From: Cyanobium sp. AMD-g
Lineage (GTDB): Bacteria > Cyanobacteriota > Cyanobacteriia > PCC-6307 > Cyanobiaceae
Assembly (NCBI RefSeq): GCF_024346395.1
Contig: NZ_JAGQCW010000002.1
Span: 124,001-188,000 of the forward strand
DNA: 64,000 nt
Direction: 5' to 3'
The notes beneath the pieces are model-generated. The model was given only the letters and a program-made list of their open reading frames with translations. It did no database searches and had not been told where the DNA came from. The first letter of the stretch is position 1. Every line of letters starts with the position of its first letter. Both the position numbers and the translations under genes were made by a program. Shown here in pieces: positions 35,590 through 45,380 of the stretch.

Positions 35590-37029
35590 TTGATCCCACA
35601 GCTCGATCGCCGTCAGCCGCTCCATTTCATCGGAGCCGGTGGCATCGGCATGTCTGCCCTGGCGGGGATCCTGGCGGAACGGGGCTTCCTGGTCAGCGGC
35701 TCCGATCCCCGCCCAAATCCAGTGCTGGAGAGGCTGCGGTCCGCTGGGGTACGGGTGTTTCAGGAGCAGACCGCCGCCACCATCGCCGCGGTGATGGCGG
35801 CCGAAGGCGCCCCCATGGTGGTGATCAGCTCGGCAGTGCCCGCCGCCAACGAGGAGCTGGCCGAGGCCAGGCGGCGGGGGCTGTCGGTCGTGCACCGCTC
35901 GGACGTGCTGGCGGCCCTGATCAATGACCAGGCCTCGATCGCCGTGGCCGGCAGTCACGGCAAAACCACCACCAGCACCCTGATCGCCACCCTGCTGGAG
36001 GCCGTCGGCGAAGACCCCACCGCCGTGATCGGCGGCATCGTGCCGGCCTTCGGCAGCAACGGCCGCCATGGCAAGGGGCGGTTGCTGGTGGCAGAAGCCG
36101 ACGAATCGGACGGCTCCCTGGTGAAGTTCACACCCCGGCTCGGGCTGCTCACCAACGTCGAACTTGACCACACCGACCACTACCCGGACCTGGCCTCCCT
36201 GGTGGCCACCCTGCAGCGCTTCGCGAGTGGCTGCACGACCCTGCTGGCCAACGGGGACTGCCCGGTGCTGCGGGAGCACTTCCAGGCCACCAGCTGGTGG
36301 TCCACCGGCAGCAGCGAGGCGGCGGACTTCGCCGCCATTCCCCTGGAGGAGCGCGGTGACGGCACCCTGGCCACCTGGTTCGAGCAGGGGGTGGCCCTCG
36401 GCACCCTGGAGGTGCCCCTGCCCGGCCGCCACAACCTGAGCAACACCGTGGCGGCGATGGCGGCCTGTCGCCTCGAGGGCGTGCCCTTCGAGGCCCTGCG
36501 ACTGGCGGTGGCGGGCCTGCGCCCCCCCGGGCGTCGCTTCGACTGCCGCGGCTTGTGGCAGGAGCGGGCCATCGTCGACGACTACGCCCATCACCCCAGC
36601 GAAGTGGCCGCCACCCTGGCCATGGCCCGGCTGATGGTGGAGAGCGGCCGCAGCCCACTGCCGATGGTGCCCCTCCGGCTGGTGGCGGTGTTCCAGCCCC
36701 ATCGCTACACCCGCACCGCCCAGTTCCTGCACGACTTCGCCGCCGCCCTGAGCCAGGCCGACGCGGTGCTGCTGGCGCCGCTGTACGCCGCCGGAGAGGC
36801 CCCGATGGCGGGGATCTCCAGCCCGGCCCTGGCCGAAGCCGTGCGGGCCCTCGCCCCCGACCTGCCGGTGGCGGTGGCGGCCAGCATGGAGGCGCTGGCG
36901 CAGCTGGTGGCCAGCGGCACCGGCCCAGGCGACCTGGTGCTGGCCATGGGGGCCGGCGACATCAACAGCCTCTGGGAGCGCCTGGGGGCCCTCGACGGGC
37001 ACGAACGCCCCTCCGCACTGGTGGCCTGA
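35590..37029 (+). CDS. murC: UDP-N-acetylmuramate--L-alanine ligase
   Basis: MurC adds the first alanine of the peptidoglycan stem. The 479-residue product has [13 protein letters not shown] near the start, the ATP loop [16 protein letters not shown] and [10 protein letters not shown]. The TTG at 35590 is the best start, giving a ten-residue lead to the glycine-rich loop. murB follows after 4 bases. Confidence 0.95.
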   Translation: MIPQLDRRQPLHFIGAGGIGMSALAGILAERGFLVSGSDPRPNPVLERLRSAGVRVFQEQTAATIAAVMAAEGAPMVVISSAVPAANEELAEARRRGLSVVHRSDVLAALINDQASIAVAGSHGKTTTSTLIATLLEAVGEDPTAVIGGIVPAFGSNGRHGKGRLLVAEADESDGSLVKFTPRLGLLTNVELDHTDHYPDLASLVATLQRFASGCTTLLANGDCPVLREHFQATSWWSTGSSEAADFAAIPLEERGDGTLATWFEQGVALGTLEVPLPGRHNLSNTVAAMAACRLEGVPFEALRLAVAGLRPPGRRFDCRGLWQERAIVDDYAHHPSEVAATLAMARLMVESGRSPLPMVPLRLVAVFQPHRYTRTAQFLHDFAAALSQADAVLLAPLYAAGEAPMAGISSPALAEAVRALAPDLPVAVAASMEALAQLVASGTGPGDLVLAMGAGDINSLWERLGALDGHERPSALVA

Positions 37030-37033
37030 GGGG

Positions 37034-37927
37034 ATGGTCGCGGTCCCGTCCAGCCAGCCCCGCCCCTCGGTCTCCCTGAGGGAGTTCACCACCTGGAAGG
37101 TGGGTGGGCCCGCCGCCTGGTTCGCCGAACCCGCCGACCAGGAGGCCCTGATCGCCCACGCCGCCTGGGCGGCGGCCGCAGGCCTTCCCTTCCGCTGCAT
37201 CGGCGCCGGCTCCAACCTGCTGATCGCCGATGGCGGCCTCGACGGCCTCACCCTCTGCAACCGCCGCCTGCAGGGCAGCCGCCTGGACCTGGCCGAGGGC
37301 TGGGTGGAGGCGGAGGCGGGGGAACCGATCCCCACCCTGGCTCGCAAGGCCGCCCGGAGCGGCCTGCGGGGGCTGGAGTGGGCCGTGGGCATCCCCGGCA
37401 CGGTGGGTGGGGCCGTGGTGATGAACGCCGGCGCCCAGGGGGGCTGCACGGCGGAGTGGCTGGACTCGGTGTGGGTGCTGGATCCCCGCCGGCCCGAGGC
37501 CCCCTTCCGTCTGGAGGCCGCCGATCTGGCCTTCGCCTACCGCCACAGCCGTCTGCAGGACGAACCGCTCCTGGTGCTCTCGGCCCGGTTCCGCCTGGAG
37601 CCAGGGCACGACCCTGCCACCCTCACGGCCCGCACCAGCGCCAACCTGCACAGCCGCACCAGCACCCAGCCCTACCAGCAACCCAGCTGCGGCAGCGTCT
37701 TCCGCAACCCAGAACCGCTCAAGGCGGGCCAGCTGATCGAAGGTCTCGGCCTCAAGGGGCTGAGCGTCGGCGATGCCCAGGTATCACCGATCCACGCCAA
37801 TTTCATCGTCAACACCGGTTCCGCCACCGCCGCCGACATTGACGCCCTGATCCGGCTGGTGCAGCACAGAGTTCTGGAAGTCCACGGTGTGCAACTGCAC
37901 CCGGAGGTCAAACGCCTGGGGTTCTAG
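37034..37927 (+). CDS. murB: UDP-N-acetylenolpyruvoylglucosamine reductase
   Basis: MurB reduces the enolpyruvyl ether to make UDP-MurNAc. The 297-residue FAD enzyme has [18 protein letters not shown], the [17 protein letters not shown] segment, the catalytic serine in [11 protein letters not shown] and the late Glu in LHPEVK. It lies 4 bases after murC and forms an operon with it. Confidence 0.95.
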   Translation: MVAVPSSQPRPSVSLREFTTWKVGGPAAWFAEPADQEALIAHAAWAAAAGLPFRCIGAGSNLLIADGGLDGLTLCNRRLQGSRLDLAEGWVEAEAGEPIPTLARKAARSGLRGLEWAVGIPGTVGGAVVMNAGAQGGCTAEWLDSVWVLDPRRPEAPFRLEAADLAFAYRHSRLQDEPLLVLSARFRLEPGHDPATLTARTSANLHSRTSTQPYQQPSCGSVFRNPEPLKAGQLIEGLGLKGLSVGDAQVSPIHANFIVNTGSATAADIDALIRLVQHRVLEVHGVQLHPEVKRLGF

Positions 37928-37953
37928 CCTGCTGCCAACGTTGACCACCTGGC

Positions 37954-38295
37954 ATGGCCGGCTTCGGACTTCCCAACTTCGGACAGCTGACCGAGGCCTT
38001 CCGCAAGGCCCAGCAGATTCAGCAGGACGCCCAGAAGCTCCAGGAGGAGCTTGATGCGATGGAGCTGCAGGGCAGCGATCCCGACGGCCGTGCCAGCGTC
38101 TGGCTCACCGGCAACCAGCAGCCGCTGCGGGTCAAGCTGAGCCCCGAGCTGCTCGGTGAACCGGCCGAAGCCGTGGAAGCAGCGGTGCTGGCGGCCCTTT
38201 GCAACGCCTACGAGCTCTCCACCACCACCATGCGCGAGCGGATGGAAACCCTCACCGGTGGCCTGGATCTCAATCTTCCCGGTCTGGGGAACTGA
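37954..38295 (+). CDS. YbaB/EbfC nucleoid-associated protein
   Basis: The 113-residue DNA-binding protein has the YbaB fold, with a long first helix rich in Gln ([19 protein letters not shown]) and a central sheet ending in SPELLGEP. Members bind DNA as homodimers and shape the nucleoid. It is 26 bases after murB. Its last 26 bases overlap the convergent rsgA gene. Confidence 0.9.
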   Translation: MAGFGLPNFGQLTEAFRKAQQIQQDAQKLQEELDAMELQGSDPDGRASVWLTGNQQPLRVKLSPELLGEPAEAVEAAVLAALCNAYELSTTTMRERMETLTGGLDLNLPGLGN

Positions 38296-39343
38296 GCTCC
38301 CCTTCCAGCGCCTGACGCAGGGTGCTGCGTGAGGAGCGGCGCAGCTGGGGATCGAGCAGGGGCTCGAGGCGATCACCCCGCCGACGCATTCCCCCTTCCT
38401 CCTGGCGCCCCTGGCCGCCACGGGAGCGGGCCCCGGCCTGGGCCTCCACCTCCTCCAGACAACGGCCATAGATTCCATGACGGTCCCAGGTGCCTCCCAT
38501 GGCACAGCCGGGATCCCCCTGGTGGCGGCAGTTGGCGAACCGGCAGGGGGAGGCCCTGAGCCGGGCCAGCAGCTCCGGGAAAGCGGCGGCAAGGGTCCGG
38601 GGATCACTGGGCAGGTCAGGGGTGTTGAAGCCCGGGGAATCGGCCACCAGGGCCCCCGGAGCCAGGGGAAACAGTTCGACATGCCGCGTCGTGTGACGTC
38701 CCCGCCGCAGCCGTCCGGACACGGCGGCGATGCGGAGCTCCAGGGCGGGGGCCAGGGCATTGAGCAGGCTGCTCTTGCCGACGCCGGAGGGGCCACAGAG
38801 CACGGCGATACCCGGCTGCTCCAGGTCACTCCGCAACGCCGCCAGGCCCGCCCCGGTGCGGGTGGAAACGGCCAACGTGGCGTAGCCCCAGCCCTGCAGC
38901 CGCCGGCACCACGCCTCCACCGCGGCCGCCGGCAGCAGGTCGGCCTTGCTGAGCACCACCTGCACCGGCTGGCCGGTGGCCTCCGCGGTGATCAGGAACC
39001 GCGTCAGCTGCAGGGGATCGAGGCCCGGCTCGGCCAGGGCCACCACCACCACCACCCGGCTGACGTTGGCGACCGCCGGCCGCTGCAGCAGGTTGTGGCG
39101 GGGTTCGAGGCCCACCACCGCCCCCCGTCGCGCCCGCCAGTCAACGGACGCCACCGTGACCCGATCACCGACACACACCTGCAGGCCGCTCTTGTCGAGG
39201 CGGGTGCGTCGCGTGCACAACAGGCGGCCGCCTCTGCCCGGCTCGGAGCCATCGGTGCCGAGCTGGGAGGGCCCATCGAGATCCACCAGGCAGTAGTTGG
39301 CCTGCAGGGCCACCACCCGACCCGGCAGCGGCTCAGCCCCCAT
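38270..39343 (-). CDS. rsgA: Ribosome small-subunit GTPase RsgA
   Basis: RsgA is a circularly permuted GTPase that checks late 30S maturation. The 357-residue product has an N-terminal OB fold, then the permuted GTPase motifs [18 protein letters not shown] and DSPGF. The C-terminal zinc knuckle [14 protein letters not shown] follows. The tail is Arg/Gly-rich. It overlaps the end of the YbaB gene by 26 bases. Confidence 0.94.
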   Translation of the reverse strand: MGAEPLPGRVVALQANYCLVDLDGPSQLGTDGSEPGRGGRLLCTRRTRLDKSGLQVCVGDRVTVASVDWRARRGAVVGLEPRHNLLQRPAVANVSRVVVVVALAEPGLDPLQLTRFLITAEATGQPVQVVLSKADLLPAAAVEAWCRRLQGWGYATLAVSTRTGAGLAALRSDLEQPGIAVLCGPSGVGKSSLLNALAPALELRIAAVSGRLRRGRHTTRHVELFPLAPGALVADSPGFNTPDLPSDPRTLAAAFPELLARLRASPCRFANCRHQGDPGCAMGGTWDRHGIYGRCLEEVEAQAGARSRGGQGRQEEGGMRRRGDRLEPLLDPQLRRSSRSTLRQALEGELSSPDRED

Positions 39344-39578
39344 CCCGTCGCACCAGTAGCCGCACCCCGTCCCCTGGGGCGAACGGCGAAGGGACGACCA
39401 GTTCCACGGCGTGACCCTCGGAGCGCAGGCCCTCGGCCACCATCTGCTCCGGTTCGCCCCCGTCCAGGTCGATCTGGAGCCAGCCGCCCGTTGGCAGCGT
39501 TTCGAGCGCCAGACGGGCCCGGATGAAGTTCACCGGGCAGGCGGTGCCCCGCAGATCAAGGGCGACCGGGTCGTTCAA
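39333..39578 (-). CDS. TusA/SirA-like sulfur carrier protein
   Basis: The 81-residue product has the family signature [19 protein letters not shown] with a single cysteine that carries persulfide sulfur in TusA-like proteins. Its end overlaps rsgA by 11 bases and its start overlaps the dnaJ stop by 4 bases, so the run grpE-dnaJ-tusA-rsgA is a tight operon. A role in tRNA thiolation or other sulfur transfer is inferred from the family. Confidence 0.85.
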   Translation of the reverse strand: MNDPVALDLRGTACPVNFIRARLALETLPTGGWLQIDLDGGEPEQMVAEGLRSEGHAVELVVPSPFAPGDGVRLLVRRDGG

Positions 39579-40699
39579 CCGAACAGGCCGCCGAACAGGC
39601 CGCTCTTGTGGTGGTGGCGCTGGCCCTTGCTGGTGTGGTGTCCGGCCAGCTGCTCAAGCAGTTGCCGCTCCTCACCATTGAGCTTGGTGGGCAGCTGCAC
39701 CTTGATGGTGAACTGGTGATTGCCGCGGGCCACCGGATTGCCCAGGCGGGGAATCCCCTTGCCCTGCAAGGTGATCACGGCCCCGGGCTGGGTGCCAGGG
39801 GGGATCTCCAGGGGCTCCTGACCATCGACGGTCTCCACTTCGATCGTGTCGCCGAGGATCGCCTGGAGGTAATTGAGCGACACCTCCGACAGCACCGTGA
39901 CCCCATCCCGGCGCAGGTGCGGGTGGGCCTGGACCGTGAGGAACACATAGAGATCACCCGCGGGTCCACCCCGCTGGCCGGCGTTGCCCTCCTGGCCGAC
40001 CCGCAGCCGGGTGCCCGAGTCGACACCGGCGGGAATGTTGATGCGCAGCTTCTTGCGCACCTGCTGCAGGCCCTGGCCGCCGCAGGCGGAACAGGGATCG
40101 GCAATCACCTGGCCGCTGCCTTCGCAGGTGGGGCAGGGGGCCACCTGGGTGAAGTTGCCGAAGGGGGTGCGGGTGGCCCGTCGCACCTGGCCGGCGCCGC
40201 CGCAGGTGCCGCAGGTGGTGGGGCCGCTGCCCGTCTTGGCCCCCGAGCCGCTGCAGGTGGAGCAGGTTTCGAGGTGGCGGATCTGGACGTCTTTCTCACT
40301 GCCGAAAACGGCCTCACTGAAGCTGATGGTGAGATCGAGGCGCAGGTCGTCGCCCTGACGAGGCCCGCGGCGGCGTGCGCCACCGGCCTGACCGCCGCCG
40401 GCCCCTCCGAAACCGCTGAAGAAGGTTTCGAACAGGTCGGCGAAGCCACCCATGTCGCCCATGTCAGGCATGCCACCGCCCCCACCCAGGCCGGCCTCGC
40501 CGAACTGGTCGTAGCGGGCCCGGGCCTGGGGATCACTGAGCACCTCGTAGGCCCGACCGATCTCCTTGAAGCGATCCTCTGCGGCCGGATCCTTGTTGAC
40601 ATCCGGGTGGTACTGGCGGGCCAGACGCCGGTAGGCCTTCTTGAGGCTGTCGGCGTCCACGTCCCGGCTGACACCGAGCAGCTCGTAGTAATCGGCCAT
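39575..40699 (-). CDS. dnaJ: Chaperone DnaJ (type I)
   Basis: DnaJ activates DnaK and binds unfolded protein. The 374-residue product has a J domain with YHPDVNKD, a Gly/Phe-rich linker, four CxxCxGxG zinc repeats ([32 protein letters not shown]) and the substrate-binding C-domain. All key residues are present. It is coupled to grpE by a one-base stop/start overlap. Confidence 0.97.
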   Translation of the reverse strand: MADYYELLGVSRDVDADSLKKAYRRLARQYHPDVNKDPAAEDRFKEIGRAYEVLSDPQARARYDQFGEAGLGGGGGMPDMGDMGGFADLFETFFSGFGGAGGGQAGGARRRGPRQGDDLRLDLTISFSEAVFGSEKDVQIRHLETCSTCSGSGAKTGSGPTTCGTCGGAGQVRRATRTPFGNFTQVAPCPTCEGSGQVIADPCSACGGQGLQQVRKKLRINIPAGVDSGTRLRVGQEGNAGQRGGPAGDLYVFLTVQAHPHLRRDGVTVLSEVSLNYLQAILGDTIEVETVDGQEPLEIPPGTQPGAVITLQGKGIPRLGNPVARGNHQFTIKVQLPTKLNGEERQLLEQLAGHHTSKGQRHHHKSGLFGGLFG

Positions 40700-41415
40700 C
40701 AGTCGGATTGCCCCTCACTGGGGGGAGCCGGGGCTTCGGCAGGGCTGGACCCACCGGCAGGACCGGGGCCCATGGACACCTTCACCAGGGCGTGCCTGAG
40801 CACGCGGCCGTCCAGGTGGTAGCCCCGCTGCAGCTCCTCGATCACCACATCCTCCGGATGGTCCTCACTGGGTTCGCGCAGCACGGCTTCGTGCAGGCTG
40901 GGGTCGAACGGTTCCCCTTCGACCCGCATCGGCGAAACCCCCAGCTGCTTGAACACGTCAACCAGCTGCTTATAGAGGTTCTGGTAACTGCGGTGCAGGG
41001 TCTGGGCCTCTTCGCTCTGGGGGTTGAGCTGCTGGCGGGCCCGGTCGAAGTTGTCCACCACCGGCAGGATCTCGGTGAGGGTGGTGCAGGTGATGTGCAG
41101 GCGCTGGTCCTCCTTGTCGCGGCTCTGGCGCTTGCGGAAGTTGTCGAAGTCGGCGGCGATGCGCATGTACTGGCCGCGCAGCGACTCGTTTTCGCTGCGC
41201 AGGCTGGCCAGTTCGGCCTCGAGCTGGCCAAGGCGATCGACGGGTTCCGCTTCGGATGGGGTCACCTGGGGGCCTGGATCAGCCGTGGTGGCGTCGGCTT
41301 CGCCATCGGCGGTCGCCTGCAGGGTCTCGAGGAGGGCTTCCACCCGGGCCGCGTCGACCGCGCCCTCCCGGGGATCGATCCGTTCCTCATGGGGGGGAGT
41401 GATGTCGCCGGTCAT
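40699..41415 (-). CDS. grpE: Nucleotide exchange factor GrpE
   Basis: GrpE releases ADP from DnaK. The 238-residue product has an acidic N-terminal tail of about 75 residues. A long coiled coil and the conserved [15 protein letters not shown] follow, and the C-terminal beta part has [13 protein letters not shown]. It starts the grpE-dnaJ-tusA-rsgA operon. The pilB gene diverges from it only about 30 bases away. No HrcA/CIRCE site was seen. Confidence 0.96.
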   Translation of the reverse strand: MTGDITPPHEERIDPREGAVDAARVEALLETLQATADGEADATTADPGPQVTPSEAEPVDRLGQLEAELASLRSENESLRGQYMRIAADFDNFRKRQSRDKEDQRLHITCTTLTEILPVVDNFDRARQQLNPQSEEAQTLHRSYQNLYKQLVDVFKQLGVSPMRVEGEPFDPSLHEAVLREPSEDHPEDVVIEELQRGYHLDGRVLRHALVKVSMGPGPAGGSSPAEAPAPPSEGQSD

Positions 41416-41451
41416 GCGTTCTGGCAGGGATGTCAGATCCAGTTATGTTGA

Positions 41452-42984
41452 ATGCCGAGGAGCCCTCTCCACAAGCGGTGGAAGCCCGCACCTCGGATCC
41501 AGGCTTCGCACCCGATCCTTCCCTCGATGCCATCAGAAGGTCTCACCCAACGTCCGCAGGTCACCGGAGCGGAGCACACCTCCCTGTTCCGCGGTCTCGA
41601 TCTGGGTCAGGCCGCCACTCCCCAAGGACAACTCACTCCGGAAACCGAGGACCTCGAAGCCAGCAGCTCTGGCGAGGGGATCTCCCCGGTGATGAGCCTG
41701 GTGGACCGCATTCTGATCGAGTCGCTCACCACCGGTGCCAGTGACATCCATGTCGAGCCCCAGGAGGATGGCCTGCTGGTCCGGTTCCGCCAGGACGGCG
41801 TCCTGCGCAGCATCGACAAGCTGCCCCGCACCCTGATCCCGGCGGTGACCTCTCGCTTCAAGATCATGGCCGACCTGGACATCGCCGAGCGACGGATGCC
41901 CCAGGACGGAAGAATCCGCCGCAACTTCCGCGGCCGCACCATGGATTTCCGTGTCAGCACCCTGCCGGGTCGCTATGGCGAGAAGGTGGTGCTGCGGCTG
42001 CTCGACAGTGGCGCCACCCAGCTGGGCCTGGACAGCCTGATCACCGACGAGGAAGCCAGGAGGACCCTGCGGGACATCGGCTCCAAGCCGTTCGGCATGA
42101 TCCTGGTCACCGGACCGACCGGTTCCGGCAAGTCGACCACCCTCTACGCCCTGCTCTCGGAGCGCAACGACCCCTCGATCAACATCTCCACCGTGGAGGA
42201 CCCGATCGAGTACACCCTCCAGGGCATCACCCAGACGCAGGTGAACCGGGAAAAGGGCTACGACTTCAGTTCGGCCCTGCGGGCCTTCATGCGGCAGGAC
42301 CCGGACGTGCTGCTGGTGGGGGAGACCCGCGACCTGGAAACGGCGCGCACCGCCATCGAGGCGGCCCTGACCGGCCACCTGGTGCTCACCACCCTGCACT
42401 GCAACGACGCCGCCAGCGCCTTCGCCCGGCTCGATGAGATGGGCATGGAGCCCTTCCTGGTCAGCGCTTCGCTGCTGGGGGTGGTGTCGCAGCGATTGCT
42501 GCGGCGCCTGTGCGGAGAGTGCCGCATCTCCTACCACCCCAACCACGTCGAGCTGGCTCGCTTCGGCCTGGTGGCGTCCGATGAAAGCGAGATTTCGTTT
42601 TATCACGCCAACACGGTGTCGCCCGGCTCGGAGGGTTGCTGCAGCGCCTGCCAGGGACGGGGCTACAAAGGCCGGGTGGGGGTCTACGAGATCCTGCGCA
42701 TGAATGAGACGCTCTCCGCCGCCGTGGCCAAGCGGGCGACGACCGAGGAGCTGCGGCGTCTGGCCCTGGAAAGCGGCATGAAAACCCTCCTGGGCTACGG
42801 CCTCGACCTGGTGCGGCAGGGGCTGACCACCCTCGAGGAGGTGGAACGGATGCTGCTCACCGACACCGGCCTGGAATCCGAACGGCGGGCCCGGGCCCTG
42901 AGCACCCTCACCTGCCGCAGCTGCGGAGCCGGGCTGGAGGACGAATGGTTGGAATGTCCCTACTGTCTGAGCGTTCGGAGCTGA
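41452..42984 (+). CDS. pilB: Type IV pilus extension ATPase PilB
   Basis: PilB powers pilin assembly. The product, up to 510 residues, has Walker A GPTGSGKST, the Asp box, Walker B, the His box LTTLHCNDA and the classic zinc site CGEC...CSAC. It lacks the extended N-terminal T2SSE_N domain. A second tetra-cysteine ribbon, CRSCG and CPYC, sits at the extreme C-terminus. The N-terminus is uncertain: ATG 41452 and ATG 41527 lie in this frame, and a better-looking N-terminus starting at ATG 41445 lies in another frame (see findings). It begins the pilB-pilT-pilC operon. Confidence 0.92.
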   Translation: MPRSPLHKRWKPAPRIQASHPILPSMPSEGLTQRPQVTGAEHTSLFRGLDLGQAATPQGQLTPETEDLEASSSGEGISPVMSLVDRILIESLTTGASDIHVEPQEDGLLVRFRQDGVLRSIDKLPRTLIPAVTSRFKIMADLDIAERRMPQDGRIRRNFRGRTMDFRVSTLPGRYGEKVVLRLLDSGATQLGLDSLITDEEARRTLRDIGSKPFGMILVTGPTGSGKSTTLYALLSERNDPSINISTVEDPIEYTLQGITQTQVNREKGYDFSSALRAFMRQDPDVLLVGETRDLETARTAIEAALTGHLVLTTLHCNDAASAFARLDEMGMEPFLVSASLLGVVSQRLLRRLCGECRISYHPNHVELARFGLVASDESEISFYHANTVSPGSEGCCSACQGRGYKGRVGVYEILRMNETLSAAVAKRATTEELRRLALESGMKTLLGYGLDLVRQGLTTLEEVERMLLTDTGLESERRARALSTLTCRSCGAGLEDEWLECPYCLSVRS

Positions 42985-42989
42985 GCGGA

Positions 42990-44069
42990 ATGGACCTTCT
43001 GATCGAGGACCTGATGCAGGAGCTGGTGAAGGCCGGAGGCAGCGACCTGCACCTGTCCGCGGGGAATCCGCCCTATGGCCGCTTCAGCGGTCAGCTGAGG
43101 CCCATCGTCCAGGACACGAACCTCAGCGAGGAGAGCTGCAACCGGCTGATCTTCTCCCTGCTCAACAACGCCCAGCGCAAGAACCTCGAGCAGAACTGGG
43201 AACTGGACTGCTCCTACGGCCTCAAGGGTGTCGCCCGTTTCCGCATCAATGTCTACCGCCAGCGGGGCACCTACGCGGCCTGCCTGCGGGCGCTTGGCAA
43301 CTCGATCCCCAGCATGGAGAAGCTCGGGCTGCCGCCGATCGTCGAGGAGATCAGCAACAAACCCAAGGGTCTCGTCCTGGTCACCGGTCCCACCGGTTCC
43401 GGCAAGACCACCACCCTGGCCGCGCTGATCGAGCACATCAACGCCACCCGTTCGGAGCACATTCTCACGATCGAGGATCCGATCGAATTCACCTACAAGA
43501 ACGTCAAATCCATCATTCACCAGAGGGAGCTCAACGAGGACACCCGCAGCTTTTCCAATGCCCTGCGGGCAGCCCTGCGTGAAGATCCCGATGTGATCCT
43601 TGTGGGCGAACTGCGCGACCTGGAAACGATCCAGCTGGCCATCACCGCTGCCGAAACCGGCCACCTCGTCTTCGGCACCCTGCACACCAGTTCCGCCTCC
43701 CAGACCGTGGACCGGATGGTGGACGTGTTCCCCGCCGGCCAGCAGACCCAGATCCGGGTCCAGCTCAGCGGCAGCCTGCTGGCGGTCTTCTCCCAGACCC
43801 TCTGCAAAAGCGCCGAGCCCACCAGCAATGGGGCCTTCGGCCGGGTGATGGCCCAGGAGATCATGATCAACACCCCAGCCATCGCCAACCTGATCCGGGA
43901 GGGCAAGAGTTCCCAGCTCTATTCCCAGATCCAGACCGGCGCCAACCAAGGCATGCAGACGCTTGAACGCGCCCTCGCCAATCTGGTGGAAGACGGCAAG
44001 GTCAGCCGCGACGAGGCCCTGCTCAAAACCACCAAACCGGATGAGCTGGTCAGGCTTCTCGACCGGTGA
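42990..44069 (+). CDS. pilT: Type IV pilus retraction ATPase PilT
   Basis: PilT powers pilus retraction, which is needed for twitching and DNA uptake. The 359-residue hexameric ATPase has GGSDLHLSAG near the N-terminus, Walker A GPTGSGKTTT, the Asp box IEDPIEF, Walker B DVILVGELRD and the His box FGTLHTSSA. The ATG at 42990 gives the normal start MDLLIEDLM; it lies 5 bases after pilB. Confidence 0.96.
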   Translation: MDLLIEDLMQELVKAGGSDLHLSAGNPPYGRFSGQLRPIVQDTNLSEESCNRLIFSLLNNAQRKNLEQNWELDCSYGLKGVARFRINVYRQRGTYAACLRALGNSIPSMEKLGLPPIVEEISNKPKGLVLVTGPTGSGKTTTLAALIEHINATRSEHILTIEDPIEFTYKNVKSIIHQRELNEDTRSFSNALRAALREDPDVILVGELRDLETIQLAITAAETGHLVFGTLHTSSASQTVDRMVDVFPAGQQTQIRVQLSGSLLAVFSQTLCKSAEPTSNGAFGRVMAQEIMINTPAIANLIREGKSSQLYSQIQTGANQGMQTLERALANLVEDGKVSRDEALLKTTKPDELVRLLDR

Positions 44070-44126
44070 TGGTTCCCTGATCCCTTTCCCCCCGGACGCC
44101 GATCCCCGTTTCACCCGAGCGCCGCC

Positions 44127-45380
44127 ATGACCGCCTTCGTCGTCACGTACACCACCAAGTCCGGCCAGCGCCGTGAAATGACGCTCACGGCGGACAATCC
44201 TTCGGTGGCCCGGCGGGAGCTTCGCCGCCGCGGCATCCTGCCGAACACCCTGGTGCGCAAGGAGGCGCCGAAGATTCCCCAGGGGGGGGGCGCCAAGAAA
44301 ACGACCTCCTCCTTCAGCGTCCTGGCTGACCTGCTGGAGGGCCCGGTGACGATCCGGGACAAGGCCCTGTTCGCCAACAAGCTCTCTGCCCTGGTGGACG
44401 CAGGCGTGCCCATCCTGCGCAGCCTCGACCTGATGCGGATGCAGCAGCGCTCGAAAAAGATGCGCATGGCCCTGGCGGGCATGACCCAGGATGTGAACCA
44501 GGGGGACAGCCTGGGCAATTCGATGCGCCGCTGGCCGAAGGTGTTCGACAACCTCAGCATCGCCCTGGTGGAAGCGGGGGAAGCCGGCGGCGTCCTCGAT
44601 GACACCCTCAAGCGCCTGGCCAAGCTGCTGGAGGACAACGCCAAGCTCCAGAATCAGATCAAGGGAGCCATGAGCTATCCGGTCACCGTGCTGGTGATCG
44701 CGATCGCGGTGTTCCTGGGCATGACCATCTTCCTGATCCCGACCTTTTCCAGCGTCTTCGATCAGCTGGGGGCCGAGTTGCCCCTGTTCACCCAGATGAT
44801 GCTGAACCTCAGTGAGTTTCTGCGCTCCTGGAAGGCCCTGATCCTGCTCGGGGGTCTGGTGGGCTTTGCCTTCTGGGTGGTGGCCACCTACAAAACGCCG
44901 ATCGGGCGACGTCAGATTGATGGTCTGATGCTGAAGCTGCCTCTGTTCGGGGAGCTGCTCGTAAAGACGGCGAGTGCCCAGTTCTGCCGCACCCTGAGCT
45001 CCCTCTCCAAGGCTGGGGTTCCGATTCTTCTTTCCCTGGAGATCGTGAGGGAAACGGCCACCAATTCCGTGATTTCAGATGCCATCATTTCCTGTAAGAA
45101 TGAGGTGAGCGAAGGCATGCCGCTCAGCGCCGCCCTGCGGTTGAAGAACGTGTTCCCGGAGATGTGCGTCAACATGCTCGCCATCGGTGAAGAAACCGGC
45201 GAGATGGACGCGATGCTCTCCAAGGTGGCCGACTTCTACGAAGACGAGGTGACCACCATGGTGAAAGCCATGACCTCCATGCTCGAGCCGGCCATGATCG
45301 TGCTGGTGGGCATCATCGTCGGATCAGTGTTGCTGGCGATGTACCTGCCAATGTTCTCGATCTACGAGCACGTGCGCTGA
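44127..45380 (+). CDS. pilC: Type IV pilus inner-membrane platform protein PilC
   Basis: PilC is the inner-membrane platform on which PilB and PilT act. The 417-residue product has two GspF-type cytoplasmic domains separated by membrane segments (about residues 188-210, 236-256 and 385-408). The N-terminal motif FVVTYTTKSGQRREM fits the family. It completes the pilB-pilT-pilC operon. The convergent flavoprotein gene overlaps its end by 19 bases. Confidence 0.95.
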   Translation: MTAFVVTYTTKSGQRREMTLTADNPSVARRELRRRGILPNTLVRKEAPKIPQGGGAKKTTSSFSVLADLLEGPVTIRDKALFANKLSALVDAGVPILRSLDLMRMQQRSKKMRMALAGMTQDVNQGDSLGNSMRRWPKVFDNLSIALVEAGEAGGVLDDTLKRLAKLLEDNAKLQNQIKGAMSYPVTVLVIAIAVFLGMTIFLIPTFSSVFDQLGAELPLFTQMMLNLSEFLRSWKALILLGGLVGFAFWVVATYKTPIGRRQIDGLMLKLPLFGELLVKTASAQFCRTLSSLSKAGVPILLSLEIVRETATNSVISDAIISCKNEVSEGMPLSAALRLKNVFPEMCVNMLAIGEETGEMDAMLSKVADFYEDEVTTMVKAMTSMLEPAMIVLVGIIVGSVLLAMYLPMFSIYEHVR

